Assembly: GCA_937916355.1 (NCBI GenBank)
Contig: CALFTM010000059.1
Coordinates: 43,139 to 107,138, forward strand
Source: an uncultured Bacteroidales bacterium
Lineage (GTDB): Bacteria > Bacteroidota > Bacteroidia > Bacteroidales > Paludibacteraceae
DNA length: 64,000 bases
Direction: 5' to 3'
Positions 26,896 through 37,921 of the stretch are shown piece by piece. The notes below the pieces were generated by a model. The model was not told the origin of the DNA and did no database searches. It saw only the letters and a list, made by a program, of their open reading frames with translations. Within the stretch, counting starts at the first letter, position 1, and each line of letters begins with the position of its first letter. Both the position numbers and the translations under genes were made by a program.

Positions 26896-27600
26896 CTAAT
26901 ACAAAATGAAGATTGCAGGACGTTTGTTTAAATCCTCATGCTTACACTTCTTCCACTCTGCGATGGTTTTCGTTTTGATATATTCAGAATCCAGCGTAAT
27001 GTCACACGCCACACAAAGTTTCGTAGATGGCTGACAAATAGAAAGGAGGTCGGCAAAAAGTTTCTCGTTCCGATAGGGGGTCTCAATGAAAATCTGAGAT
27101 TGCTTTTCGACATGCGCCCGTTTCTCCAATTGTTTGATTCTTAGTGTCCGTTCATTATCCTTGATTGGGAGATAACCGACAAACGCAAAACTCTGTCCGT
27201 TAAAACCAGAAGCCATCAACCCCAAAAGAATGGACGAAGGACCAACAAGCGGCACCACCTCCATACCTTTCTGTTGTGCAATGCGGACAATCTCCGCTCC
27301 GGGGTCTGCAATCGCCGGACACCCCGCTTCGGAAATAATCCCCATATCGTGCCCCTCTTTCAAAGGTTGCAAATAAGTCGTGATCTCCTCAGGTGTCGTA
27401 TGCTTGTTCAATGTAAAAAAAGACAATTCGTCGATATTGATATTTGAATCGACCTTCTTCAAAAAACGACGAGTGGTGCGGACATCCTCCACGATGAAAT
27501 GCTTCACCTTGCGTATCACCTCAACATCAAACGGAGGCAACACCCTGTCAATCGCACTATCCCCTAAAGTATTAGGTATCAAATATAATCTTGCAGACAT
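26896..27600 (-). CDS. RsmI-like tetrapyrrole-methylase-fold SAM-dependent methyltransferase
   Basis: 234 residues of the tetrapyrrole methylase fold. Shows ARLYLIPNTLGD at the N-terminus, ISEAGCPAIADPGAEIV (the family GxPxxxDPG motif), and VPLVGPSSILLGLMASG. RsmI makes the 2'-O-methylcytidine at 16S position 1402, but typical RsmI is about 270-290 residues and begins differently. This shorter form is a common Bacteroidota paralogue whose substrate is not established. It is followed by nothing on the same strand; the AmpG-like gene ends 20 bp upstream. Confidence 0.8.
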   Translation of the reverse strand: MSARLYLIPNTLGDSAIDRVLPPFDVEVIRKVKHFIVEDVRTTRRFLKKVDSNINIDELSFFTLNKHTTPEEITTYLQPLKEGHDMGIISEAGCPAIADPGAEIVRIAQQKGMEVVPLVGPSSILLGLMASGFNGQSFAFVGYLPIKDNERTLRIKQLEKRAHVEKQSQIFIETPYRNEKLFADLLSICQPSTKLCVACDITLDSEYIKTKTIAEWKKCKHEDLNKRPAIFILY

Positions 27601-27620
27601 ATCCTTAAAACATAAAAAAT

Positions 27621-28898
27621 TTACTTCCTTCCAAAATCATCATCAAACTCCAAAAATTTCACCAGCAGAAAACCCGGCAACGTACAAAGGCAAACCCATA
27701 CGAAGAACAATTCGTACCCTATCTGTTCTTGTATCCAACCAGCAATCATACCCGGCAACATCATGCCAAGAGCCATAAGACCCGTACAAAGCGCATAATG
27801 GGAGGTGGCAAACTCACCTTTTGACATATATATCAAATAGAGCATGAACGCAGTGAATCCGAAACCGTACCCAAACTGCTCCACCGCCACCAACGAGGAA
27901 ATCTCGTAAAAATCCGTTGGCTGAAAATACGCCATATAAACATAGACCAAATTCGGCAAATTCATGCTAAGCACCATCGGCCACAACCATTTCTTCAAAC
28001 CATGTTTGGAGACCGCCATACCTCCCAGAATCCCTCCAATAGTCAATGCCAAAACTCCAATAGTTCCGTACACCACGCCCACCTCTTTTGTAGAGAGACC
28101 CAAACCTCCTTCTGCCACTTCATCCAATAAAAAAGGAGATGCGATTTTTGTCAACTGAGCCTCTCCCAAACGGTAAAGCAATACAAACAATAGAGAAATG
28201 ACAATGTTTTTTTTCTTAAAAAAATTAGAGACAGAATCCTCAAACGCAGTCATCACTTTGCGATCCGCAACAGCCACATCACTTTCGGGACGAGGCAACG
28301 AAAAAAAATGATAGCCAGCAAAAAGGAGGAAGACCCCTGCAGCCACCATAAAAGTAAGACTCCAAGCGTATGGAACATCCTTTGTCTTCCATTCTAAAAA
28401 ACCAGCAATATAGACCAACAGACCTTGTCCGACAATCATAGAAATTCGATAAAATGTGCTACGGATGCCGACAAAAAAGGACTGTTCTTTTTCTCTAAGA
28501 GCCAGAATGTAAAAACCATCTGCGGCAATATCATGCGTTGCCGAACTAAAAGCCACCAACCACAGCAAAAAGAGCGTAGACTGCAAAAAAGAGTCCATCG
28601 GGATACAAAAAGCCACACCAGCCAGTCCTGCGCCGACCAACAACTGAGTCAGCAAAATCCACCAACGCTTCGTTTTGAACGCATCAACAAAAGGGCTCCA
28701 AAAAGGCTTTATCACCCAAGGGAGATAGAGCCAAGAGGTATAAAACGCCACCTCCGCATTTGAAAGTCCCAACTTGGTGTACATCGTCACCGCAAACGAC
28801 GTGGCAACAATCGCATAAGGAATCCCCTCCGCAAAATAGAGCGACGGAACCCAAAACCACGGCGACCTATGCTTTTTTGAATTATCTTTCATGGACAA
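27621..28898 (-). CDS. AmpG-like MFS transporter
   Basis: 425 residues, about 12 membrane helices, N-terminal PSLYFAEGIPYAIVATSF and LYLPWVIKPFWSPFVDAFKT, which match the AmpG branch of the major facilitator superfamily. AmpG imports anhydromuropeptides for murein recycling. The substrate cannot be read from sequence; a peptidoglycan-fragment or other sugar permease is likely. The stop codon lies 20 bp before the methyltransferase start, consistent with cotranscription. Confidence 0.78.
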   Translation of the reverse strand: MSMKDNSKKHRSPWFWVPSLYFAEGIPYAIVATSFAVTMYTKLGLSNAEVAFYTSWLYLPWVIKPFWSPFVDAFKTKRWWILLTQLLVGAGLAGVAFCIPMDSFLQSTLFLLWLVAFSSATHDIAADGFYILALREKEQSFFVGIRSTFYRISMIVGQGLLVYIAGFLEWKTKDVPYAWSLTFMVAAGVFLLFAGYHFFSLPRPESDVAVADRKVMTAFEDSVSNFFKKKNIVISLLFVLLYRLGEAQLTKIASPFLLDEVAEGGLGLSTKEVGVVYGTIGVLALTIGGILGGMAVSKHGLKKWLWPMVLSMNLPNLVYVYMAYFQPTDFYEISSLVAVEQFGYGFGFTAFMLYLIYMSKGEFATSHYALCTGLMALGMMLPGMIAGWIQEQIGYELFFVWVCLCTLPGFLLVKFLEFDDDFGRK

Positions 28899-28995
28899 AA
28901 TCTAAAACATTTAGACTTCAAAAATAATCGAAATTTCTCTTTTGGACAAATCACAACCAATCTTCCGAGAAATAATTTAACATCTCATAAAAACG

Positions 28996-29024
28996 CAAAA
29001 ACGCCCCCGGAAAACCGAGAGCGT
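28996..29024 (-). terminator. Terminator of the tRNA-His transcript
   Basis: 10-bp stem ACGCCCCCGG (29001-29010) with CCGAGAGCGT (29015-29024), with G-U and mismatch positions, and a 4-nt loop; five T residues follow on the minus strand. 13 bp beyond the tRNA 3' end. Confidence 0.85.
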
Positions 29025-29036
29025 CTCTTTTGTGAG

Positions 29037-29111
29037 GGTGGGAAATGGGGATCGAACCCACGACCCTCAGGACCACAATCTGATACTCTAACCAACTGAG
29101 CTATTCCCACC
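29037..29111 (-). tRNA. tRNA-His (anticodon GTG)
   Basis: Reads as GTGGGAA acceptor arm paired with TTCCCAC, D arm GCTCAGTTGGTTAGAGT, anticodon loop TTGTGGT (anticodon GTG), and T arm GTGGGTTCGATCCC. An extra encoded G at 29111 opposite the discriminator C matches the G-1 feature of histidine tRNAs. The CCA end is not encoded. Confidence 0.95.
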
Positions 29112-29126
29112 ATCAAATTTGCGATG

Positions 29127-29157
29127 CAAAGGTATCACTTTTTTTTTACTACACAAA
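29127..29157 (-). promoter_or_regulatory. Promoter of tRNA-His
   Basis: Minus strand TTTG (29157-29154), 19 bp, TACCTTTG (29134-29127), a full consensus match 16 bp upstream of the tRNA. Confidence 0.8.
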
Positions 29158-29312
29158 TTTATCTTGTATTTTTTTACTAAATATTTTTCCACCATTAAAA
29201 ATTTCACAGAATTAACCCTAACGGACAGAATCTAACAACGAAAGGAAATTGCCATTTCGGCATCATAAGCAGCCTCAACGTAATATACGCAAAGGCAAAT
29301 TCTATGGATTTG

Positions 29313-30311
29313 TCATTTACCCCCCAACAAAATATAGGACGATTGGTCTGCCATACATTTTCGATTTTTGAATTTATATTCCAACATTATTTCATGGGAA
29401 GAATATGGTCGTTTTAGGTCATCTTGAACCACCAAATCAAAACTATAGCCAATGTAAAAATGCTTTGTCACCGACACTCCTGCATTGATGATAATATCTG
29501 ACATCCCCGCCCCCTTGGCATTATGCCTATAAGAAAAACCAATGGCAACTCTATCATAATCTTCTAAATTTCCAGTATGCCGACCGGTATAGATGGCGGA
29601 AGCATGCAATTCAATTTGCAAACGGTTCATATCATAGTATCGTCCCATGACACCCCCATAAAAATCAAATAACGATAAGTTCTGGAAACGATAGGAAGAA
29701 TACAAGAACAATTCGTTTATCGTATTTCTATAACGTTGTCGATTGAGGTAATCTTCCATATTTAGCATAGAAAAGCCCAGTGTAAACTCATCTCTTTCAG
29801 AGGAGAAGCGACTTACCTTGTGTACCCATTCCACACCGAAATTGTAATTAGGATTGACGATGTTATTGTTTTCAAATAGCGAAAGGTCATTCATATCATC
29901 AGCCTTTACCTTACTTTCATCATAATGGAGATATGAAATCCCCACTTGCAGACCAAAATTGACTCGATTATCGTCAGGGCCTAAGCTATAGGCGTATCGG
30001 CCTCCAATTTTGGCAACAGAAGTATACCCTGCATAATCATATTGCAGTTGAACTCCAAACAGGGATCTCCACTTCGGCTTGTACCAAGAGAAATGCCCAA
30101 CAGAGGTAAACGGCTGACCATCAAATCCTAATTGTTGACCTCTTTGAAGAAGTGACGCATGTAACATCGGTACTACGTATGCTGGCGTAAAATAGTTTCT
30201 GTTACTCCAAAAATGAGCTATGTTTGAATCAGTTTGAGAGTAGGTCGATATTGATATGTTTGCTAATAAAAGGGTCAAAATCACCCCAATGCTTTTATTG
30301 CCTAATTTCAT
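29313..30311 (-). CDS. PorP/SprF family outer membrane protein (T9SS accessory)
   Basis: 332 residues: signal peptide (ILTLLLANISISTYSQ), then a beta-barrel with family motifs (FWSNRNYFTPAYV, WSGGY-like segments, and a terminal strand HEIMLEYKFKN). PorP/SprF proteins are needed for secretion or surface display of large T9SS type B substrates such as SprB in Flavobacterium. It lies 8 bp downstream of the 2,533-codon gene, the expected pairing with its cargo. Confidence 0.88.
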   Translation of the reverse strand: MKLGNKSIGVILTLLLANISISTYSQTDSNIAHFWSNRNYFTPAYVVPMLHASLLQRGQQLGFDGQPFTSVGHFSWYKPKWRSLFGVQLQYDYAGYTSVAKIGGRYAYSLGPDDNRVNFGLQVGISYLHYDESKVKADDMNDLSLFENNNIVNPNYNFGVEWVHKVSRFSSERDEFTLGFSMLNMEDYLNRQRYRNTINELFLYSSYRFQNLSLFDFYGGVMGRYYDMNRLQIELHASAIYTGRHTGNLEDYDRVAIGFSYRHNAKGAGMSDIIINAGVSVTKHFYIGYSFDLVVQDDLKRPYSSHEIMLEYKFKNRKCMADQSSYILLGGK

Positions 30312-30319
30312 ATTCCCTT

Positions 30320-33300
30320 TTATTTTCGAACTGTTATATATCCTCTATAAATCTCCCCTGTAATGTCTGTCAATACGTAATAGTAAGTATCGGGGGTTAT
30401 ATCACCGCTTGGAAGATATCCATCCCAACCATCGTCGCCTTCATGTAAAAGCGCACCTTGCCTGTCGAATATCTGAACCACACAACCTTTCATAAACACA
30501 TCGTTGACACCATCTCCATTAGGAGTTATCGTGTTAGGTATGTTTAAATCGCAACTTATAGTTACTTGTGAAATGCTTTTACATCCATCTACAGTATTCA
30601 TGACTAACCCAGCATGGAATACACGTTGATTCGTTATGTCATATTTGTATTCGAAAGATTGTTCAGTTACAATATTATCATCACCCATGTGCCATTCAAA
30701 AATACAATCGGATAAGTCTTCGGTGGAAGTTACATCAAAAGAAACCAAAGGATCGGTTCTCTCAATGTTAGTCGGACTAACTAACATTGTGATTTCAGGA
30801 ACGTGAAATTGTGTTACCTTAAAATCGATTCGTTTGGTACATCCATATTGGTCGGTAGCTATCACAAACGCACTATCTTCTGTGGAGAATACCGCATGAT
30901 TAGAGGTAGAACCATTACTCCATAAATAGGTGTTGGCACCACTAACATAAATATCGGTAGATTCTCCCGGACAGAATGAGTAATTCTTTGTAGTAGACAA
31001 ATCTGGTATATCGTTTAGAATCAGGTTGACAGTGTCTGATGCATAGCAATTGTGTTTATTTGTTGCTCGAAGGATGTATTCGCCCGATTTTTCAACTTCT
31101 ATTTGTTGATTAGTGCTACCTGTATTCCAATAGTAGGATAACTCTTCTGTCGTTTCTGCCTTTAAAACAGCCTTTAGCTGGTTACATACCGGATGTTCTG
31201 CACCTATAATTTGAAATATAGGAGACTTCTCTTTTATGAATTCTACATCTTTGTAAGATGCGCAAAGGTGGCTATTAGAGGCTAAGACACGAACAGACCG
31301 CACCTTATCCGTTGAAAATGTCGGATTATTGTGTGTCAGTGTATCACCGCTATTCAAATCAATCCAAGTGTAGAATATAGCATCTGATGAGTGAGCTTTT
31401 ACAGTAGCTGTATCTCCTTGATTCTCACATAAATGAAAATCTCCTGAGACTGAAACCGGAGAAGGGATATTTATTTCTATATTATGTTCTGCAATGTTAC
31501 TTCTACAGCCATTGATGTCTGTTGCTTGTAATGTGTAAATTCCTCCTGCCTTGGCGTACAATACAGATTCTTTTGAACCATCATTCCATAAATAATCTTT
31601 TATTTCATGCTCTGGCAGAAGAAGAGAACTCAATCGAGCTGAGTCTCCTTGACAAATCTCAGTTTTACCCTGAATGGAAATGATTGGATTGGACAAATCT
31701 TCGATGTGAAGTTTTGCAGATGCAGAACAACCACCTCTATTACTTAATTCAACACTGTATTCTCCTCCTTTGAAGACCATGATTGAATCTGCATCTTCCC
31801 CAGTATTCCATTTGAAATAGTTGTTAACAAACCGATCTCCTTTAACACTCAAAACCAAAGAGTCTCCTTGGCATAGAAAATCTCTTCCTTCGATTTCAAT
31901 TTGTGGCGTACCAATATTTTTTACGTAAACAGAAGAGTCAGCAGCACATCCATATTCATTCCATGCGCGGACAGTGTATTCACCCTCTTGCTTGACAGTT
32001 ATGGAGTTCGCATTGATGCCTTCTCCCAACCATTCGTATCGTACACCTCCTATTGCTGCAATAGTTACTTCACTATTATCACACAACTCGTATGAGCCAT
32101 CAAATGTAATTTGAGGTGTTTCGTAGAACGAAATTAATTTCTCCTTTGGGGTCGAGTAACAACCATATCGACTGATTGCTCTAACTGAGTACATCCCTGT
32201 ATCTGAAACAGATATTTGCTTGCCTGACAATCTATTACTCCACTCGTATTGACTGATTAAATCGTCGTCTGTAGTATTTACTGTAAGTAGTGTTGTAGAG
32301 TCCGGACAGATCAAATTTTCACCTTTTATCTCTACTATAATTGGTTTAGGAGAGATGTTTACAGTGAAACTATTCTTTCTACATTGTCCGTTTGACAAAC
32401 ACCCTTCGACCACATAAATTCGGCTCTCTTTAGCTAAAATTGTATCTGTTGTCTCACCAGTGTCCCACCTATAATATTCCGCACCAGAAGCTATCAGTTT
32501 AAATTCTTCGTCCTCACAAACTATAGCAATTCCATTGGTGGTGTCATTAATCAAAATATGAGGAATTGGCACAACCCGGACATCATGTACATTTGAGTTT
32601 TTGCACCCATTTTTATCAGTTCCAACAACTCGATATCTACCTCCTTCAAACACCTCGATTCGATTTGCGACAGTGTCCGGAGATTCCCAATTATAGGTTT
32701 TTGCTCCTACGGCTTCCAAAAATATGCTTTCTCCCTCTATTAAAGTGTCAGAGCCTACTATTGTTATCGAAGGGAGGGGATATTCTGTTATATTAAGTGT
32801 GTCAGTTGATGTACAATTAAATTCTGAAGTTGCTGTCAATGTATATTCTCCGTCTGCGCGCACCCAAATTGAATCATTCGTTGTCCCTGTGTTCCAACGC
32901 AATCTGGAGGAATCCCCTTTTGCCTTTAATAGAATGGAATCTCCGCTACAAAGCGAATTTGGTCCTTCAATATGTAGAGTTGGTCTTTTATGTTCGACAA
33001 CTTCAAACTTTATGGTATCCATTATTCCATTGTTGTGTTCTGTTACCAGACTATACAATCCTCCGCTACTAATTACAATTGAAGGTTCTGTTGAACCATT
33101 GCTCCATTTATATGATTTGATTTCATTACCTACTGCAATTAATTCTGTTGAGTCTCCATCACAAAATTCTTTTTCTCCATTAATCTTTACAGTATGTTTG
33201 TTGATTTGAACAACGGCAAAATTATAACATCCATATTCATCAAATACCGTTACAGAATAACTTTTGTAGAAGTCGAAATCTGTCGATTTTACTAAAATTG

Positions 33301-36300
33301 ATTCGCTGGTTTCGTGCGTTGGTGCCCAATAGTAGGTATATCTTCCATTTCCTTCTACGGAGGCAGTTAAGAGGGTTGAATCGTTTGACGATAGTTCTGT
33401 TTCTCCTTCAATTGCTACCAACGGAGCTGGTCTTATTTCTAAAGTATGAAATACAGTATCTCCTGCGCAGCCTATACTATTATACCCAATTGCATAGTAT
33501 TCTCCTGCTTCTGAAATTGTTATAGAGTTTCCGACTTCTCCTGTATTCCATACAATGCTTTCGCATTCAGGACAATCGGCTTCTATTATTGTAGATGTAT
33601 ATTGACAAATGATTTTCTCTCCTTTTAGGTGAAGTTTTGGCCCGAACTTCTCATTCGACTCAATTTCTATATTGTTTTTGCATCCCAATTCATCCTCAAC
33701 CACTAATGAATATTTACCTTCTGCCTTAATGGTCAATGTGTCTGCACGGCTTCCGTCAGACCATAAATAGGCAACAGGAACAGAACTTTGAGCATGCACT
33801 ATAACCGAATCTCTTTCACAGAAATCAACGGATGTACCCTCTGCAATAGTGAGAGTTGGCTTGTTTTTCATCACCACTTCGTGTTCTGCCGGTAGCGATT
33901 CACATCCTCTGTCTGAAACAATTAAAGTGTAAATGCCTGCGACATCTGTGCTAATCTTGTCTATGGTTGCTCCAGTGTTCCAACGGTAGGTTAGAATCGG
34001 TTTTTCTGATTTTGCAACAGCTTCTCCTTGTAACTCAATTTCCTCTCCATCTTCGCAGACATAATCCTTCCCAGTGATTTTGGCTTCTGGTTTCAATATC
34101 TCGCTGACTTTTATTTCATAATCATTAGTTGGACACATCAAGTCATCATATCCTCTAACGAAGTAGATACCAACTTTATCAACTATAAAGGTGTTGTCGT
34201 TTATTACCTCACCTCCGTTCCAACTATACTTAGATGCTTGCGATTCCATTTGTGCTGTGATAAGAACACTTTCGTCTTGGCAAAAGGAGACACTATCCGG
34301 AACTTGTAGAGTTGGAATGCTACGTTGTTTCACCTCTTTTGTGATAGTTGTGCGGCATCCGTCTTCGTCGAAGCCTGTTAGTTGATAAACACCGGGAACT
34401 GAAACTGTCAGTTCGTTCCCATCCTGAAAGCCTTTCCAATTATAAGAGGACGCATCTCCGCTTCCTACTAAAGTTATAGTTGAGTCTGTACAAAATTCAT
34501 CATTTCCCTTTATGGATATTGTAGGAGCTTGAGCAAGCACATCAACTTCCGCCTTTTGGGTGCAACCATACTTGTCGGTTACTGTAATTTCGTAATTACC
34601 AGATGTACTGATCTTTATCGAATCGTTCTTATTGCCTTGAATATTCCACTGATAGGCGAATGGAGCATCTCCCGATACAGTTGCTTTTATTGTTGTAAAA
34701 CTATCTTCACAAAGGACTATCTTATCAGGGAATGTTATGATTGGATTCTTTTTCTCTGTTACATTTACTTCAATTGTGTCGCTCACACATTCACCAATGC
34801 TGTAACCAACGATTTTATATGCTCCGCTCTTATTGATTTTAAAAGCAGTGCCATCGGATGCATTCCCATTAAAAAACAACCGATAGCTATTGGCATTTTG
34901 AGGCTTCAATTCAACAAAAGAAGATTCGCAGTAGAAAGTATCAGCCATCTCATCCAAAACTGGAGACATTTCAATTTTTGCATCAAATGAATCTCTCACA
35001 ACGCAAGTTGAATTTTCTTTTTCTGCCTTTATGTAATACTTTCCTCCCTCTTTTATTATGATTGAGTCGGATTTGATAGTTGCAGCCCCTTCTTTGTTCC
35101 ATTCAAACGAAGTCGCTCCAGATAGCTTTACAACCGACGAGTCTCCATCACAAATAGATTTGGCTCCATCAGTATCTATTTTAAATGGAGCATCGACATG
35201 GATTTTATAATTGACAACTTCTGAACTACATTTGGTAGCAGAATTATATCCTACAACCTTATATGTTTTGCTACTGACCGGCACCTCATTTAAGACATTT
35301 CCTTCTAATTTTAGGTTGCCTGCAATATATGAATCTGCGCCGCTGAGTGTCAGCGTCAATTCATCTCCTTTACAAATTGAGTCTGGTCCCTCGATTTGTA
35401 TTTCAGGAAGCGGATTTACATATAGGTCAATTGTATCAGAATTTTGGCATCCGTAACGGTTTGTAGCAGTCACAATGTACTCTCCGCTTGTTTTCAATGT
35501 ACGATATGTACTTGTTGAGCCATCTTCCCATTTTATCTTGTCGTAAAAACCAACATTCAGCAAGTTAATTCTATGACTTTCTCCTTGGCAAATGGAGTCG
35601 AATCGGTTGTCCGGACTAATTTTCACTTTAGGCAGTTCTCTTACCTCAACTTTAACATTTTCTTTGGTGACGCACTTAAATGTTTTATCTGTTGCGATTA
35701 ATTCGTAAATACCAGATTTGCTCACTTCAAGCTCAGAGCCAGTTGTATTATTTCCCGTCCATAAGTAGTCACACTCCCTGTCGGCCGTAACTCTAATGTA
35801 ACCAAACTCGCCTTCGCAAATCGTATCTACCTTAACAGCCAAATTAACGGGGGCCTTAGATGATATATTCGCGATTGTAGTAGAGCTACATCCGTTATCG
35901 TTATAACCGGTCACTTGGTAACTTCCTGCAGTTCCAATTTTTATTTCGCTACTTGTTGATGTTTTATTATCCTTTAAGTCCCACAAATATGAATCGGCAC
36001 CACTTACACTTATTGCAATAGAATCCCCATCTCCACAAAGGTATTTATCGGTTCCTGTTATTGTAAGGGTTGGTACTTCTAATTCCTTTACAGTAATTGT
36101 TTTTTTCGATTCGCAATTGTGTTCATTTGAAGCAAAAAAAGTGTATGTCCCGGGAGCCTTAGGCGTAAATGAATTGTCTCGTTGCTTTATTACTGCCCCA
36201 CTCTCATCCATCCATTTGAACGATGTCTGTTCGGCAATATCGTCAACACCGGCACTTATTGTTATATTTTCTCCTTTGCAGTATGCGGTATCTTCCTTTA

Positions 36301-37921
36301 GATCTATTGTAGGGTAAGGAAGAAATTCAACTTGTAAATACTCCTCAGTTTTACATTTTGTTGCAGGGTCTGTGACGGACGCTCGGTATCTTCCAGACTC
36401 AGTGACTGTCAGTTTATCTCCATCTTTTACCGCACCATCGGGAGTTGCAACCCACTCAAAGTTCATTCCGTCTTCGTATTCAGCTTCAATAATTACAGTT
36501 TCCCCCTCGCATGGAGCAACATCTCTAAGAACAAGGGCTGGAGATTGTATCAAGGTGATTTGAACATCCAATGGTTTACTCTTACATCCATCAGATGTAT
36601 ATCCTATTACTTGGTATGGGGATTCATCACTTATTCCATGTTGCTTGCCTTGAGCAACTAATAAACCATCTTTGTACCATTCAAATGTACTTAAACCGTC
36701 TCCTTTTGCAGTGAAATATTCAGTATGTCCACTACATGCTTCTAATTTTTTTTCTATTACTACGTCGTTTACATTTTCTACTTTGCCAATTTCTTTTCTG
36801 GCGCTTCCCCTACAGTATGATTCTTTGTTGATTGCTTCTATTGAGTATTCGCCTTCTTCTGTTATTGTAATTTCCGGGTTGGAAGAATAGAAGATGCCAT
36901 CTTTTTTCCATTCAATATCCCAGTCTTCAACACTCGAACTTCCTACGGATGCGGAAAGGGTTATTTCATTCTCTCCCGGACAAAACGCCATTGGCCCTTC
37001 GATGTTTAAAGGAGGCTGTTCTTTTTGTTTTATTTCAAATGTCATGGTATCCTTGCAGTTTCCTGACTCTGCATATATTGTATATTCGCCCTCTGCTGTT
37101 ATTGTTTTATTGGCGTTGGTTGAACCGTCATTCCATTTATATGTGTCCATGCCGGATGCTTTTATCTTTAACTGACCTCCCGCACATAATCCATCATTCC
37201 CCGATATGGAAATGGATTTAGGCTCCTCAATGAAAATGGTTTGTGAGTTACTGTAGCAACCTTTATAGTTGGCTCTCACAGAATAGTTACCTGACTCCGA
37301 AGCCTCTATGGACGAGCCTTCTCCCATAGGTGAGTCATCTTTACTCCATTCGTAAGTTATGTCTGCCTCGTAAGTTGGGTCTTCCAATCTTGAAGATAAC
37401 GTGACACTTTGGTTTTTGCACAATTGCGCTTCGCCCCCAACTATCGTAGTTATGTTTATTTGGGGAGCTTTTCTTATTTCTACAATCTCTTCGTTACCAT
37501 AAACAACACCATTCCTATATTCTTGAATGTAAATGGTTTTATCGACTAAATCTAACCCAAATTTATAATTTTTACTATTTTCCAATAGTATATTTTTTGT
37601 GCCATTTTCGTCTTTAGTGTACCATTCATATTTCGAAATAGCACTTCCTCCTCCAATGGTTAACTCTCCTGACACATCTTCCGAACAGACATATTTTACA
37701 CCACCCGAAACCCCTGACAATGTAAAAGCATGAACAGCATAGGTATTGAGAAACAATACCGCTATAAATACAACATGTTTTTTTAGGTTGAATATATTGC
37801 TTATTGAACGTCTCAACTTATTCACTACTTCTACAATCTGTTTACAAACAGTTAGTCTACACACAAAAAACAACATAAACCTTGTGGACATAAAAACAAA
37901 ATGTTTCATCATATTCTTCAT
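30320..37921 (-). CDS. Giant cell-surface protein with about 30 Ig-like repeats and a type B T9SS domain
   Basis: Up to 2,533 residues. A hydrophobic signal region ends near NTYAVHA; the exact start is unsure (several Met codons and GTG candidates precede it). The body is about 30 repeats of roughly 75-85 residues, each with a CxGDS-like start, a Y-x-W core (for example YKWNDGST, YLWSDGSRA, YYWNTGSTN), and a G-x-Y-x-V end, an SprB/PKD-like beta-sandwich pattern. The last about 90 residues (PNTITPNGDGVNDVF, IFDRQGALLHEG, GYITVRK) are a gliding-motility-associated type B T9SS domain. Likely an adhesin or surface filament; ligand unknown. The gene is more A+T rich than its neighbours. Confidence 0.9.
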   Translation of the reverse strand: MKNMMKHFVFMSTRFMLFFVCRLTVCKQIVEVVNKLRRSISNIFNLKKHVVFIAVLFLNTYAVHAFTLSGVSGGVKYVCSEDVSGELTIGGGSAISKYEWYTKDENGTKNILLENSKNYKFGLDLVDKTIYIQEYRNGVVYGNEEIVEIRKAPQINITTIVGGEAQLCKNQSVTLSSRLEDPTYEADITYEWSKDDSPMGEGSSIEASESGNYSVRANYKGCYSNSQTIFIEEPKSISISGNDGLCAGGQLKIKASGMDTYKWNDGSTNANKTITAEGEYTIYAESGNCKDTMTFEIKQKEQPPLNIEGPMAFCPGENEITLSASVGSSSVEDWDIEWKKDGIFYSSNPEITITEEGEYSIEAINKESYCRGSARKEIGKVENVNDVVIEKKLEACSGHTEYFTAKGDGLSTFEWYKDGLLVAQGKQHGISDESPYQVIGYTSDGCKSKPLDVQITLIQSPALVLRDVAPCEGETVIIEAEYEDGMNFEWVATPDGAVKDGDKLTVTESGRYRASVTDPATKCKTEEYLQVEFLPYPTIDLKEDTAYCKGENITISAGVDDIAEQTSFKWMDESGAVIKQRDNSFTPKAPGTYTFFASNEHNCESKKTITVKELEVPTLTITGTDKYLCGDGDSIAISVSGADSYLWDLKDNKTSTSSEIKIGTAGSYQVTGYNDNGCSSTTIANISSKAPVNLAVKVDTICEGEFGYIRVTADRECDYLWTGNNTTGSELEVSKSGIYELIATDKTFKCVTKENVKVEVRELPKVKISPDNRFDSICQGESHRINLLNVGFYDKIKWEDGSTSTYRTLKTSGEYIVTATNRYGCQNSDTIDLYVNPLPEIQIEGPDSICKGDELTLTLSGADSYIAGNLKLEGNVLNEVPVSSKTYKVVGYNSATKCSSEVVNYKIHVDAPFKIDTDGAKSICDGDSSVVKLSGATSFEWNKEGAATIKSDSIIIKEGGKYYIKAEKENSTCVVRDSFDAKIEMSPVLDEMADTFYCESSFVELKPQNANSYRLFFNGNASDGTAFKINKSGAYKIVGYSIGECVSDTIEVNVTEKKNPIITFPDKIVLCEDSFTTIKATVSGDAPFAYQWNIQGNKNDSIKISTSGNYEITVTDKYGCTQKAEVDVLAQAPTISIKGNDEFCTDSTITLVGSGDASSYNWKGFQDGNELTVSVPGVYQLTGFDEDGCRTTITKEVKQRSIPTLQVPDSVSFCQDESVLITAQMESQASKYSWNGGEVINDNTFIVDKVGIYFVRGYDDLMCPTNDYEIKVSEILKPEAKITGKDYVCEDGEEIELQGEAVAKSEKPILTYRWNTGATIDKISTDVAGIYTLIVSDRGCESLPAEHEVVMKNKPTLTIAEGTSVDFCERDSVIVHAQSSVPVAYLWSDGSRADTLTIKAEGKYSLVVEDELGCKNNIEIESNEKFGPKLHLKGEKIICQYTSTIIEADCPECESIVWNTGEVGNSITISEAGEYYAIGYNSIGCAGDTVFHTLEIRPAPLVAIEGETELSSNDSTLLTASVEGNGRYTYYWAPTHETSESILVKSTDFDFYKSYSVTVFDEYGCYNFAVVQINKHTVKINGEKEFCDGDSTELIAVGNEIKSYKWSNGSTEPSIVISSGGLYSLVTEHNNGIMDTIKFEVVEHKRPTLHIEGPNSLCSGDSILLKAKGDSSRLRWNTGTTNDSIWVRADGEYTLTATSEFNCTSTDTLNITEYPLPSITIVGSDTLIEGESIFLEAVGAKTYNWESPDTVANRIEVFEGGRYRVVGTDKNGCKNSNVHDVRVVPIPHILINDTTNGIAIVCEDEEFKLIASGAEYYRWDTGETTDTILAKESRIYVVEGCLSNGQCRKNSFTVNISPKPIIVEIKGENLICPDSTTLLTVNTTDDDLISQYEWSNRLSGKQISVSDTGMYSVRAISRYGCYSTPKEKLISFYETPQITFDGSYELCDNSEVTIAAIGGVRYEWLGEGINANSITVKQEGEYTVRAWNEYGCAADSSVYVKNIGTPQIEIEGRDFLCQGDSLVLSVKGDRFVNNYFKWNTGEDADSIMVFKGGEYSVELSNRGGCSASAKLHIEDLSNPIISIQGKTEICQGDSARLSSLLLPEHEIKDYLWNDGSKESVLYAKAGGIYTLQATDINGCRSNIAEHNIEINIPSPVSVSGDFHLCENQGDTATVKAHSSDAIFYTWIDLNSGDTLTHNNPTFSTDKVRSVRVLASNSHLCASYKDVEFIKEKSPIFQIIGAEHPVCNQLKAVLKAETTEELSYYWNTGSTNQQIEVEKSGEYILRATNKHNCYASDTVNLILNDIPDLSTTKNYSFCPGESTDIYVSGANTYLWSNGSTSNHAVFSTEDSAFVIATDQYGCTKRIDFKVTQFHVPEITMLVSPTNIERTDPLVSFDVTSTEDLSDCIFEWHMGDDNIVTEQSFEYKYDITNQRVFHAGLVMNTVDGCKSISQVTISCDLNIPNTITPNGDGVNDVFMKGCVVQIFDRQGALLHEGDDGWDGYLPSGDITPDTYYYVLTDITGEIYRGYITVRK